From assembly GCF_900188315.1 (NCBI RefSeq), contig NZ_LT897781.1, forward strand, positions 2,914,001-2,978,000: a DNA stretch of 64,000 bases. The letters are read 5' to 3'. This document shows, in pieces, positions 16,058 through 24,299 of this stretch (positions are counted from its first letter, which is position 1; the number at the start of each line of letters is the position of its first letter). Both the position numbers and the translations under genes were made by a program. The notes under the pieces are model-generated. The model made no database searches and was not told where the DNA came from. It saw only the letters and a program-made list of their open reading frames with translations. The DNA is from Marinobacter sp. es.042. GTDB taxonomy: Bacteria; Pseudomonadota; Gammaproteobacteria; Pseudomonadales; Oleiphilaceae.

Positions 16058-17476
16058 CTACCTGGTTTTGGGCAAAGTCACAGAAACCTGCAGGCCCTGA
16101 CCTCCCGGGCCAGCATCCAGCCTGATATCGCCACCCATCCCCCGAATCAGGGTACGGGCAATAGCCAGGCCCAGGCCTGCGCCACCGGTTTCGCGGCTGC
16201 GTGAGTGTTCCAGCCGATAGAAGGGTTCAAAAACCCGTTCCCGGTCCGCCTCCAGAATACCCGGCCCCTGATCAACAATCGTGACAACCGCTTCTGTGTC
16301 TGTGGTTGCCAGTGTTACTTCCGCCTGCTCGCCATAATTAACCGCGTTCTCAATCAAATTACGCAGGGCACGTTTGACGGCTTCGGGCTGCCCCTGGAGT
16401 ACACATCTCGGGCTGTCATCACAGTGCACCGCCAAGCCCATTTCCTGGAGATCACCACACAGGCTGTCCAGCAGGGTCGCCAGATCATAGCGACGGTGCT
16501 GTTCGGTGGTGGTGCCCCGGATGAAATCGAGGGTGGCTTCGGCAAGATGCTGCATTTCCCTGAGGGAATCGAGAAGACGGTCCCTGTCCTCACCTTCCGG
16601 CAGCATTTCCACTCGGAGCCGCATGGAGGTAATGGGTGTCCTGAGGTCGTGAGCGAGAGCCGCCAGCAGCCTTGCCCGGTCTTCCTGGGCGCGGCCAACC
16701 TGATCCTGCATCTGGTTGAAGGCGCGGGTAACCTCACGAACATCCTCCGGTCCCTTTTCAGGAATCCGGACTTTCTCCCCCCGCCCGAACGCGTGGGCCG
16801 CCTGGCTCAACTCGTTCATTGGCCGCAGTATTCGACGGACCGCCAGCAATAAGGTCAGCGTGAGCAGCACTGCGGTAATACCAACGCTGGTGAGCGTCGC
16901 CTTTAGCCACAGCCAGGAGGGCGCCGGTGGCCGGGCCCGGGCATTGAACCACTGGCCGGAAGACAGCGCCAGGGAAACACCCAGCACCGGCGGGCATTCG
17001 TGCCGTTCATCGTGATGGTCGTCATCATCACGGTGTTCTTCATACTCGTGGTGTTCATCATCCTCATCGTCATGCCGTTCACGGTCCCGATGATCATCGC
17101 GATCCCGCAGGCAGTCGTCTCCATCAGCCTCCATGGCCGTTCGAACCTGCGCCATGGGCAGACCCAGCTCCTCGGCCAGCCTGCGCCTCATGTCGGAGGA
17201 CTGATCCTCGGTCAGATAGGGCGCGGGATCAATGGAAAGCCGCAGGGTCGGGCTGGAGAGTGCCCGGAGGATGCGCTCCTGCCGTTCCGGATCGGTAGTA
17301 TCGGCCAGGGTATAGCCATCGGCCACCCGCTGGAGGACGTGTTCCAGACTGGCACTGCGCAACGCTCCCTGGCGCTCACCCGCCAGAATAACGATGGTGA
17401 TAACCTGGGCCACCAGCAGCACCAGAATCAATAACAGCGCCAGCTGCCCACCGGCGCGCCGTGGCCACAGTCTCAT
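16058..17476 (-). CDS. Sensor histidine kinase with a His/Asp/Glu-rich extracytoplasmic segment
   Basis: 472 residues. The first membrane helix is at about 12-32, a periplasmic domain at 33-185 and the second helix at about 188-212. HAMP and HisKA (AALAHDLRTPITSMR) follow, then HATPase_c (NLIENAVNYGE, DQGPGI, GGAGLGLAIARTLIRGMGGD). Residues 117-160 of the sensor domain are almost entirely acidic residues, His and Arg, with eight His, flanked by Cys122 and Cys161. Such a stretch is expected to bind divalent metals. The start codon overlaps the stop of the upstream regulator gene (ATGA at 17473-17476). The segment could also be a low-complexity expansion without function. Confidence 0.88.
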   Translation of the reverse strand: MRLWPRRAGGQLALLLILVLLVAQVITIVILAGERQGALRSASLEHVLQRVADGYTLADTTDPERQERILRALSSPTLRLSIDPAPYLTEDQSSDMRRRLAEELGLPMAQVRTAMEADGDDCLRDRDDHRDRERHDDEDDEHHEYEEHRDDDDHHDERHECPPVLGVSLALSSGQWFNARARPPAPSWLWLKATLTSVGITAVLLTLTLLLAVRRILRPMNELSQAAHAFGRGEKVRIPEKGPEDVREVTRAFNQMQDQVGRAQEDRARLLAALAHDLRTPITSMRLRVEMLPEGEDRDRLLDSLREMQHLAEATLDFIRGTTTEQHRRYDLATLLDSLCGDLQEMGLAVHCDDSPRCVLQGQPEAVKRALRNLIENAVNYGEQAEVTLATTDTEAVVTIVDQGPGILEADRERVFEPFYRLEHSRSRETGGAGLGLAIARTLIRGMGGDIRLDAGPGGQGLQVSVTLPKTR

Positions 17477-18198
17477 TGTTCAGCCCCTTCGACCGCAGCA
17501 ATCCACTGGTAGCCACCGCCCCAGATTGTCTTGATCAGCCTGGGGCTGCGGGCATCCGGGTCGATCTTTCGGCGCAGGCGGCTGACATGATTATCAATGC
17601 TGCGATCGAAAGCATCCGCCTCTCTGCCGAGGGTCAGGTCCATCAGCTGATCACGGGACAACACGCGGCCGGCGTGCTCAAGGAAGGCGAGCAGAAGCTT
17701 GTACTCGGCGGTACTCAACGACACCTCGACACCTTCCGGATCGATGAGTTGATGGCGGTCGACGTCCAGCGTCCAGCCCTCGAACGTCAGGGACTGCCCG
17801 GCCATGGGGCTGCGTTGCGGTGGCAGCGCTGTGGTACGGCGCAGAACTGCTTTTATGCGGGCCAACAACTCCCGGGGGTTAAAGGGTTTGGTGAGGTAAT
17901 CGTCGGCGCCCATTTCGAGGCCGACAATGCGATCGGTTTCCTCGCTCATGGCTGTAAGCAGAATAACAGGCAACTCGGTGTGCTCACGAAGGTAACGGCA
18001 GAGCGTGAGGCCATCGTCCCCGGGCATCATGATGTCCAGCACAACCAGGTCGACGGAGTGCTGTCGCAACTGTCGCTTCATGGCATCGCCGCCATCTGCC
18101 AGCAGCACGCGCAGGCCATGCTCCTGAAGATAGCGGCCGACCAGATCTCGAATGTCCCGGTGGTCATCGACGACCAGGATGGTGGGAGAGTCGCTCAC
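17473..18198 (-). CDS. OmpR-family response regulator, partner of the His-rich sensor
   Basis: 241 residues. The receiver has Asp12-Asp13, phospho-acceptor Asp55 in LVVLDIMMPGDDG and Lys in DYLTKPFNPRELL. The winged helix covers about 140-235 (DRSIDNHVSRLRRKIDPDARSPRLIKTIWGGGYQW region). The gene diverges from the small secreted protein gene at 18417. The 218-bp gap between them has direct and inverted TTGCGAC repeats suited to this regulator type. The likely target is therefore the secreted protein and cytochrome b561 operon, plus autoregulation. Confidence 0.88.
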   Translation of the reverse strand: MSDSPTILVVDDHRDIRDLVGRYLQEHGLRVLLADGGDAMKRQLRQHSVDLVVLDIMMPGDDGLTLCRYLREHTELPVILLTAMSEETDRIVGLEMGADDYLTKPFNPRELLARIKAVLRRTTALPPQRSPMAGQSLTFEGWTLDVDRHQLIDPEGVEVSLSTAEYKLLLAFLEHAGRVLSRDQLMDLTLGREADAFDRSIDNHVSRLRRKIDPDARSPRLIKTIWGGGYQWIAAVEGAEQ

Positions 18199-18276
18199 TC
18201 GTTACTCCGTTGATTACCGTCTGCCCTGATTATAGGGGAGTCGACTTCCCGCTTGGGCGCGATCTTGTCAAAAACC

Positions 18277-18311
18277 GTCGCAAATCCTTGCCTTGCGACA
18301 AGTTGCGACAA
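18277..18311. promoter_or_regulatory. TTGCGACAA direct repeats and inverted copy, candidate operator
   Basis: TTGCGACAA at 18293-18301 is repeated at 18303-18311 (10-bp period), and an inverted GTCGCAA lies at 18277-18283. A further related CTGCGACGTT follows at about 18337. Tandem half-sites one helical turn apart are the usual layout for OmpR-type regulators, and the region separates a regulator gene from its divergent neighbour. Confidence 0.5.
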
Positions 18312-18416
18312 AGTCGGTGGGTCACCGAGACAATTCTGCGACGTTTCCTTGGTGAAATAGATCCTGTCAAACGAGGGCATTCCCGATAAGGACTTAACCA
18401 ACCAAGGAGTTCAACC

Positions 18417-18761
18417 ATGAAGAAAACCACCACCATTGCCGCCATCTCTGCCGCTGCCCTGCTCAACACGGCGCCCCTGCTGGCATCGGCCGATGACGAC
18501 TACTGGGAAGAAGACCGCTATGAACATCGCGGTGACGGCAAGCACATGCGCGCCAGCCTCAAGCAGTACAGCACCGACGAGATGCGCATTATGGCCTATG
18601 GCCAGGCACTCAGGCGCTTTGGTCCGGGCGTGAAGGTGTCCGTTGACGAAACTCCGGATGGCACCTACCGGGTACAACTGCGGGATGCCGAGCAGAACCT
18701 GATCCGGGAGCAGGAATTCAACCAGTACGGCGCTCCGGTTCGCGGCGGCCGCCGGGACTGA
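18417..18761 (+). CDS. Small secreted protein, possibly PepSY-like
   Basis: 114 residues with AAGGAG seven bases before the ATG. It has a clear signal peptide (MKKTTTIAAISAAALLNTAP, cleavage near LLASA-DDD). The mature protein is charged (DDDYWEEDRYEHRGDGKHM) and ends in a two-strand pattern, KVSVDETPDGTYRVQLRD. That resembles a single PepSY-type repeat, but the match is by eye only. It lies 63 bp before a cytochrome b561 gene and opposite the His-rich two-component system. Its role in the periplasm is unknown; sensing, metal binding or inhibition are possible. Confidence 0.75.
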   Translation: MKKTTTIAAISAAALLNTAPLLASADDDYWEEDRYEHRGDGKHMRASLKQYSTDEMRIMAYGQALRRFGPGVKVSVDETPDGTYRVQLRDAEQNLIREQEFNQYGAPVRGGRRD

Positions 18762-18824
18762 TTGCCAGCTGACAGCGCGGGGCCCGGAAGGTGCTCCGCC
18801 AACCCCTGATCAAGGAGAATCGCG

Positions 18825-19349
18825 ATGACACTGATGGACGCTGACAACCGCTATGGTGCCGTTTCCCGGGCTGTGCACTGGATAATGGCGGTTATGTTGC
18901 TGGTAATGCTTGCCAGCGAAGTCTGGTTTGAAGCCCTGGAGCACACACTCTCTGATGCGTCGCTTATGGCCTGGCACCAGACCCTGGGCCTGACCATTTT
19001 CGGGCTGGTTATCTTTCGCGGTCTCTGGCGCTGGCTTAACCGCGCACGTATAACACCACCGGCTCAATGGGCGACCATGGCCAAGCTCGGACACATTGCG
19101 CTCTATGCCCTGATGATCCTGATGCCGCTGTCAGGGCTCGCATCCTCCCTCGGTGAAGGCGATCCTGTTACCTTTTTCGGCTGGACAGTCTTTGGCTACG
19201 GCCCGGAAATCGAGTGGCTGGAAGACAGCGGGGAAGAGGTTCATGAAGTGCTGGCCAACGTGTTGTGGCTCATGATCGGCATACACGTGGCTGCTGCCCT
19301 GGCGCATCAGTACCTGCTGGGAGACCGGATCATGAAGCGCATGGCCTGA
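18825..19349 (+). CDS. Cytochrome b561 family protein
   Basis: 174 residues, AAGGAG seven bases before the ATG. Four membrane helices carry the expected heme-ligand histidines: AVHWIMAVMLL (helix 1), LMAWHQTLGL (helix 2), and IGIHVAAALAHQYLLGD (helix 4). The C-terminal HQYLLGDRIMKRM is typical of YodB/CybB-type diheme di-cytochromes, which pass electrons between quinol and periplasmic or oxygen-derived oxidants. It probably shares a transcript with the secreted protein upstream. Similar kinase, regulator and b561 sets respond to redox or metal stress in other bacteria; that is analogy. Confidence 0.88.
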   Translation: MTLMDADNRYGAVSRAVHWIMAVMLLVMLASEVWFEALEHTLSDASLMAWHQTLGLTIFGLVIFRGLWRWLNRARITPPAQWATMAKLGHIALYALMILMPLSGLASSLGEGDPVTFFGWTVFGYGPEIEWLEDSGEEVHEVLANVLWLMIGIHVAAALAHQYLLGDRIMKRMA

Positions 19350-19378
19350 CGGCCCGGGATACGGGAAAACCCTCGGGC

Positions 19379-20227
19379 TCAAGCCACCGGCAGCGAATCG
19401 TCGCTGCCCCAGTCCGCCCAGGAACCATCGTAAAGAGAAAGCTGGTCATACCCGGCCAGCTCCGCCGCCAGCAGAATGATGCAGGCGGTGATGCCGGAAC
19501 CGCAGGAAAACACCAGTTGATGCCCGCCTCCGGGCTGAAGGTTCGGAGCAAGCCGTTTGAACGTTGATTCCAGCTCACTAACTGGCTTGAACCGGTAACC
19601 ATCCAGTACCTCGGTAAACGGAACATTGAGTGAGTTCGGAATATGGCCGCCGCGCACACTCGGGCGGGGTTCCGGGGCCTGAGCCAGGAACCGCGCCCGG
19701 GATCTCGCATCAATCACCGAAACTCGCTCGTCGTCCAGATGCTGTAAAACGAAGGCGGAATCCCGAACCCGTTCAGGGTCCAGAAGGCCCGCCATGTTCC
19801 CGGCGTAAGCCGCACTATTAATCGGAGCCGAAACCGTCTTACGCCCCTCTGCCAACCACTGTGGCAGGCCACCATCGAGCACGAAAACCTGTTCGAGGCC
19901 CATCGACCGCAGAATCCACCAGGCCCGGGGAGCGGAATAGATTCCCTGGTTGTCGTAAAGCACCACCAGGCTTTCAGGCGTTATGCCCAGCCTGCGAACT
20001 TCCTGCGTGAACTGCTCCTCGGTGGGAAACGCATGGAGCTGGGACGATTCCGTATTGCAGAGCGTTCCCTCCAGATCAATCTGGAAGCTCCCCGGTATCC
20101 ACACCGGGTGATCATAAACGATCGGCTCCTTGCCAATAACCGTGGCCATACTCGCGTCGATCAGAACCAACCGTTCGTTATCGAGGTTTTCCTGCAACCA
20201 GTCGGTGGTAACGAGTGGGGACGCCAT
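19379..20227 (-). CDS. sseA: Sulfurtransferase, two-domain rhodanese (3-mercaptopyruvate type)
   Basis: 282 residues: two rhodanese modules, the first inactive (about 1-130) and the second active (about 155-280). The catalytic loop is CGSGITA starting at Cys242, and CGSG(V/I)TA is characteristic of 3-mercaptopyruvate sulfurtransferase rather than thiosulfate rhodanese. Other conserved blocks are VSTDWL-like VTTDWLQENL, GSFQIDLEGTL, and VSVIDARSRARF. No signal peptide, so it acts in the cytoplasm, making persulfide that the dioxygenase at 431 could consume. It converges on cytochrome b561. The gene symbol rests on the loop motif only. Confidence 0.85.
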   Translation of the reverse strand: MASPLVTTDWLQENLDNERLVLIDASMATVIGKEPIVYDHPVWIPGSFQIDLEGTLCNTESSQLHAFPTEEQFTQEVRRLGITPESLVVLYDNQGIYSAPRAWWILRSMGLEQVFVLDGGLPQWLAEGRKTVSAPINSAAYAGNMAGLLDPERVRDSAFVLQHLDDERVSVIDARSRARFLAQAPEPRPSVRGGHIPNSLNVPFTEVLDGYRFKPVSELESTFKRLAPNLQPGGGHQLVFSCGSGITACIILLAAELAGYDQLSLYDGSWADWGSDDSLPVA

Positions 20228-20303
20228 GGTGTGCTCCTGTTCCTACCAGAAATAAACGGCCGACTTCTCAGACCGACAAATCGCCAGACCTTCCCGGCTG
20301 CCG

Positions 20304-20654
20304 TCAGGACGTTGCGGCAATCACCGAGATTTCCACCAGCAACTCCGGCGACGCCATCTGAGCCTGAACGCAGGCCCGGGCCGGCGCCGTACCTTCAGGC
20401 ACCCAGTTGTCCCACACCTCGTTCAGGGCTTTGAAATCGGCCATGTCTGCCAGGTAAATGGTCGCCGAGAGGATCCTGTCGCGGCTGGAGCCGGCAGTCT
20501 CAAGCAGCTCGTCCACTTTCTCCAGCATCCCGGTCACCTGGGTATGAATATCGGCGTTACGGTCCTTGGCAACCTGACCGCAAAGGTAAGCGGTGCCGTT
20601 GTGTTTTACGATCTTGCTCATTCGGCTGTTGGTGGAAATACGTTCAATGGTCAT
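20304..20654 (-). CDS. RidA-family (YjgF/YER057c/UK114) protein
   Basis: 116 residues, close to the usual length of 115-130 for the family. Motifs include [32 protein letters not shown], and the strand with the conserved arginine, [21 protein letters not shown]. RidA enzymes hydrolyse reactive enamines and imines from PLP-enzyme reactions; the arginine in PARACV corresponds to the catalytic Arg105. Many such genes belong to less-studied Rid subgroups whose activity is not shown. It is followed by the sulfurtransferase 76 bp downstream, perhaps on one transcript. Confidence 0.88.
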   Translation of the reverse strand: MTIERISTNSRMSKIVKHNGTAYLCGQVAKDRNADIHTQVTGMLEKVDELLETAGSSRDRILSATIYLADMADFKALNEVWDNWVPEGTAPARACVQAQMASPELLVEISVIAATS

Positions 20655-20712
20655 GGTGATGGCCTTGTTGGGGATTTGAGTGACTATATAGCCCTATTGT
20701 GGGGTTCCGGAT

Positions 20713-21387
20713 TCAGCCAGAATCGGATGATTGATAGTGACCGACTGAATCCAGCTGTTCATGCAATGCTTCGAGGTTTTTCCGATGGGTAATAATAATC
20801 ACCTCATCATCAGGTTCAATCCGTGCATTGTCCTCCGGAATGATCAGCTTTCCCTTTCGATAGATACACATGATGCGACTGGACTTGGGTAATGCCAGAT
20901 CGGCAATTCCGCCGACCTGTTTTTCCCTGGCCACAAATGAAAAGACCGAGGTGTCGTACCGCAACATGGTAGACAACTCAAACGAGTCACGGCCCTCGAA
21001 AAGCTCTGCCAGGTGCCGACCAATAGTACGTGACGGAACAATCGTGGCCTCAAGCCCGAGCTCGATGCAGATATGTTCATAAGTCGGGTCTTGAATCTTG
21101 GTGACAACCTTTTTGAAACCTAAGGAGCGACCAACCAGGCTGGCAATGATGTTTGTCTGGTCATGACCGGTAAGACAGTAGAGCACGTCCCCCTCTTCCG
21201 GATTTGTTTCTCGCAGCAGTGACGGTTTGCTGCCATCGCCAAGTAAGAAGCCACAGTCAAGTTCATGGCTCAGCTCATCAATCCTTTCCTTGTCGACCTC
21301 AATGACAATCACATCATGATTGTGCTCGAGCAGGAATTTCGCCGTCATTATTGCGGTAGAACCCGCACCCACAAGGATGGCTTTCAT
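20713..21387 (-). CDS. TrkA-type regulatory subunit of potassium uptake (half-size)
   Basis: 224 residues from MKAILVGAGSTAIM (AAGGA before the ATG). The RCK_N Rossmann fold has GAGSTAIMTAKFLLE, VIEVDKERID and LGDGSKPSLLRE; the RCK_C domain covers about 140-215 (CIYRKGKLIIPEDNARIEPDDEVIII). E. coli TrkA is a tandem of two such halves, so this is KtrA or single-unit size. It would form the cytoplasmic gating ring of the TrkH channel and bind NAD(H) or ATP. The start overlaps the trkH stop in an ATGA, so the two are co-translated. Confidence 0.88.
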   Translation of the reverse strand: MKAILVGAGSTAIMTAKFLLEHNHDVIVIEVDKERIDELSHELDCGFLLGDGSKPSLLRETNPEEGDVLYCLTGHDQTNIIASLVGRSLGFKKVVTKIQDPTYEHICIELGLEATIVPSRTIGRHLAELFEGRDSFELSTMLRYDTSVFSFVAREKQVGGIADLALPKSSRIMCIYRKGKLIIPEDNARIEPDDEVIIITHRKNLEALHEQLDSVGHYQSSDSG

Positions 21388-22847
21388 GATAATTCCTTTC
21401 GTTTTCCGACCCAGTTCGCAGGATACAGAACGACCAGCAATGCAACGATTTCGAGTCGCCCAAACAGCATGTTCAGACACAGAACCAGTTTGAGTAAAAC
21501 CGGCAGATCGGCTGCGGTAATGCCGGTGCTTAATCCCACCGTGGCAGTTGCCGAAACAACCTCAAACAGCGCATTCATTGGAGGGTAGCCGTGCATCAAA
21601 AAGACGAACCATGAAATTGCCACCACGCCAATAAATAACAGGATAAGAATGAGAGCGCGTTGTATGACGGTATCTTCCAGGACCTTCCCATCCAGTTTGG
21701 GGTAGTGCACAGCCTGTGACGGCATGGTTGTGCGCTGTAACACTACCTGAATCAACCGAAGCAAAATCAGAACACGTAACAGCTTTATGCCACCTGCCGT
21801 CGATCCGACACCACCACCGACCAACATCGAAAAAATCATGCTGATTTTGGCACTGTCATCGAGCAAGTTTATATCAACCGTCGTGAATCCCGTTGTGGAT
21901 TGGGAGGACATGGCAAGAAATAACGCATGGCCGGCAGCATCCTGCGGATTCATTCCTGAGTGAAAATGCAGGGAAAGAAACAAAAGAAGGGTCACCAGTA
22001 AAATCGCCACTGACAGAGCGAGAAGCTCCCTATCACGAATACCGGCACGCCAGTGTTTCGAAAAGACGACGGCATACAGTGATAAGGGCAAAGCACCGCA
22101 CAAACCCAGGCCAATAATAGTGAACCGGGTATACCAGTTATCAATGGCTGCAAGACTGTTATCGAATGAAGAGAAACCACCGGTTGATACCGCCGATAGC
22201 ACATGGTTGAGGGCCATCAAGCCATTACCAGATATCAACCAGACCACCAGGATGCCTGTCAGGGTAAGGACGCTATAGATCACCAGCGTCTGACGGGCAT
22301 GGGTGCGTGTCGTTGTTGCCAGGGTTTCACCTCCAAGGGGCTCACTCAGGCTCCGACTGGCAATCTGGCTACCCATTAACAACGCAACAGAAAGCACCAC
22401 GATCCCCAGGCCTCCGTACCACTGCATCCATGAACGGGCGAACATAAATGTCTGTGGCTTGTCCGCGAGATCTGTCGTGACTGAAAGGCCCGTGGTTGTG
22501 ATAGCGGAGATGGCCTCAAACAAGGCATCGTAAAAACTTAAACCACTCCCCATGAACGGGAAGGTCATCAATAGCGGGGAGAGCACAAAGGCCAAAGCAA
22601 CAACTGTCAGCGCTTCATTTGTCTGTATGTGCCAGGGCTCAGCAATGGACCGTGACGCGCCCCAGAAAATCAGCAGTGCGGCAATAACAACGAGGTAACG
22701 CCAAGCAATGTGAAAATCCTGAACAATCACCGCAACGCCCAGAGGGGCGAGCGTCAGCAGAGCCAGCATTAATGCAAGTAGCCCCATATATTTTGCCAAC
22801 ACGGGCATTCGCACTGCATAACTGAGTCTCGATGAGCTACTGGTCAT
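21384..22847 (-). CDS. TrkH/KtrB-family potassium uptake protein
   Basis: 487 residues from MTSSSSRLSYAVRM; an alternative TTG start at 22907 would lie inside the upstream APC gene. Membrane-pore-membrane repeats carry the four potassium-filter signatures TTTGLSV, STGGFSS, STTGFTT and ATVGLST, each with the essential glycine. The inner-membrane channel takes up potassium using the proton motive force or sodium, with TrkA as regulator. The start overlaps the stop of the APC permease gene by 11 nt, so these genes form one unit. Such uptake is important in osmotic adaptation in the sea. Confidence 0.9.
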   Translation of the reverse strand: MTSSSSRLSYAVRMPVLAKYMGLLALMLALLTLAPLGVAVIVQDFHIAWRYLVVIAALLIFWGASRSIAEPWHIQTNEALTVVALAFVLSPLLMTFPFMGSGLSFYDALFEAISAITTTGLSVTTDLADKPQTFMFARSWMQWYGGLGIVVLSVALLMGSQIASRSLSEPLGGETLATTTRTHARQTLVIYSVLTLTGILVVWLISGNGLMALNHVLSAVSTGGFSSFDNSLAAIDNWYTRFTIIGLGLCGALPLSLYAVVFSKHWRAGIRDRELLALSVAILLVTLLLFLSLHFHSGMNPQDAAGHALFLAMSSQSTTGFTTVDINLLDDSAKISMIFSMLVGGGVGSTAGGIKLLRVLILLRLIQVVLQRTTMPSQAVHYPKLDGKVLEDTVIQRALILILLFIGVVAISWFVFLMHGYPPMNALFEVVSATATVGLSTGITAADLPVLLKLVLCLNMLFGRLEIVALLVVLYPANWVGKRKELS

Positions 22848-24150
22848 TTGCCTGGTGTGCCGAAAGGTTGATTGTTCGACCCCGCACCGATCTGTAAGTA
22901 GCTTCAATCACGAAGGCCGCTGCCACCATTGCAAACAGAAACCAGAGTTGCCCGGGTGAGCTTATCGCCGTCTGCCATACAAGGGCTCCCAATGCACCAA
23001 GACACAGAGCGATGCCAACAACCGAAAGTATGCGGTTCCATCCCGAATCGACCGTCAGTACCAGATTGGCAGCATTAACTGCTGCAAAAATCACGAGAAA
23101 GCCAGCACTACCCATCATCGACAGACTGGAAAGATTTACCAGATTGGCTATCAGCACGGTTGCTCCGGATGTAATCAAGAGCCCTTCGGCAGGCTTTCCC
23201 CAGATCTTCTTCTCCAGAGCCTCCGGCAGCTCCCCGTCTTTCGCAATGATGTAACTGAGGCGAGCCGCACCATAGGTCGTGGCATTGATTGCTGAAGCCG
23301 TTGAAAGCATGGCTGCGATCGCGATTAATACGAACCCCGTTTGCCCCAGGGATGGCCTGGCGGCCTCTGCAAGCGCATAGTCCTGTGCATCGACGATCTT
23401 ATCCACTGGCAGGCTTCCCACGGTCACTATCGCAACAAGGACATACAGAAGAATTACGAAACCAACACAGGAGTAGAAGGCCCGGGGCAGGGTTCTCGGG
23501 GCGTCCCTTACATCCTGGGCAGTATTGGCAATCAGCTCGAAGCCTTCGTAGGCCAGGAAAATGATCATTCCGCCGGCAATCAGATGCAACGGCGAGGACC
23601 ATGTCGCCGGTGCCAGTTTGCCCGTGTCGATACCCCAGATACCAACGCCGATAAAAACAGAAAGAATCATCAGCTTAAGCAAGACAATCCAATCCTCCGC
23701 TTCGCCGATAAGACGGGCGTTCAAGAGGTTCAGTCCGGTAATACCGAGGACACTCGCCGTGATCAGAACGTGCTTCCAGAAAGGCTGGGAGTCCGACGGG
23801 AAGAAGGAGGCGCCATAGCTCCCGAACGCATAGGAATAGATCGAGAGCATGACGATATAGCTTATCCAGAGCAGGATGTTCGCGGTACCGGTCATCAGGC
23901 CTGGCCCGAAGGCCTGGTCCAGGAACGCAACGGTCCCTCCCTGGCTAGGGTAGCTGACAGACAGCCTTGCGTAGGAAAAGGAAGTCACAAGCGCAACCAC
24001 ACCCGCGATTAAGAAGGCCAAAGGCGCACCGCCCCCGGTTAAGGTCACGGACAGGCCGAGCACCGCAAAAATCCCACCCCCGACCATGCCGCCTATCCCG
24101 ATTGACATGACTTCCCAGTAACCCAGACCTTCCTTTTCTGACCCGCTCAT
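22837..24150 (-). CDS. APC-superfamily permease
   Basis: 437 residues from MSGSEKEGLGYWEVM, with GGAAA upstream. About 12 membrane helices are seen. Helix 1 contains the APC substrate-binding turn IGIGGMVGGGIFAVLG, and helix 6 has FLAYEGFELIANTAQDV. YGAARLSYIIAKDGELPEAL is a familiar APC loop block. Substrates in the family include amino acids, polyamines and, in KUP/KimA-like branches, potassium. Its translational coupling with trkH-trkA suggests an ion- or osmolyte-related job. The promoter probably lies in the gap shared with the divergent pfkB gene. Confidence 0.85.
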   Translation of the reverse strand: MSGSEKEGLGYWEVMSIGIGGMVGGGIFAVLGLSVTLTGGGAPLAFLIAGVVALVTSFSYARLSVSYPSQGGTVAFLDQAFGPGLMTGTANILLWISYIVMLSIYSYAFGSYGASFFPSDSQPFWKHVLITASVLGITGLNLLNARLIGEAEDWIVLLKLMILSVFIGVGIWGIDTGKLAPATWSSPLHLIAGGMIIFLAYEGFELIANTAQDVRDAPRTLPRAFYSCVGFVILLYVLVAIVTVGSLPVDKIVDAQDYALAEAARPSLGQTGFVLIAIAAMLSTASAINATTYGAARLSYIIAKDGELPEALEKKIWGKPAEGLLITSGATVLIANLVNLSSLSMMGSAGFLVIFAAVNAANLVLTVDSGWNRILSVVGIALCLGALGALVWQTAISSPGQLWFLFAMVAAAFVIEATYRSVRGRTINLSAHQANDQ

Positions 24151-24299
24151 ACAGGTTTCCATGCGATTGGAACGTTTTACAGCATAGTCGACGGTGTTCC
24201 CGGGCGCGCTCCGTTGGCCAACGGACTTCACCGGTTTTATGATGTCATTATTCTCCCGATTACTGGCGCCCTGGGATCGGTGCCAACCAGGAGCACCTG

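Noticed and set aside
16958..17125. GAT/CATC-rich tract as a simple-sequence repeat or CRISPR-like array
   Set aside because: It is in frame within the kinase, has no regular unit or spacers, and encodes the His/Asp-rich segment.
19350..19378. GCCCGGG...CCCTCGGGC as a terminator between convergent genes
   Set aside because: Pairing is short and interrupted and no T-run follows; too weak to list.
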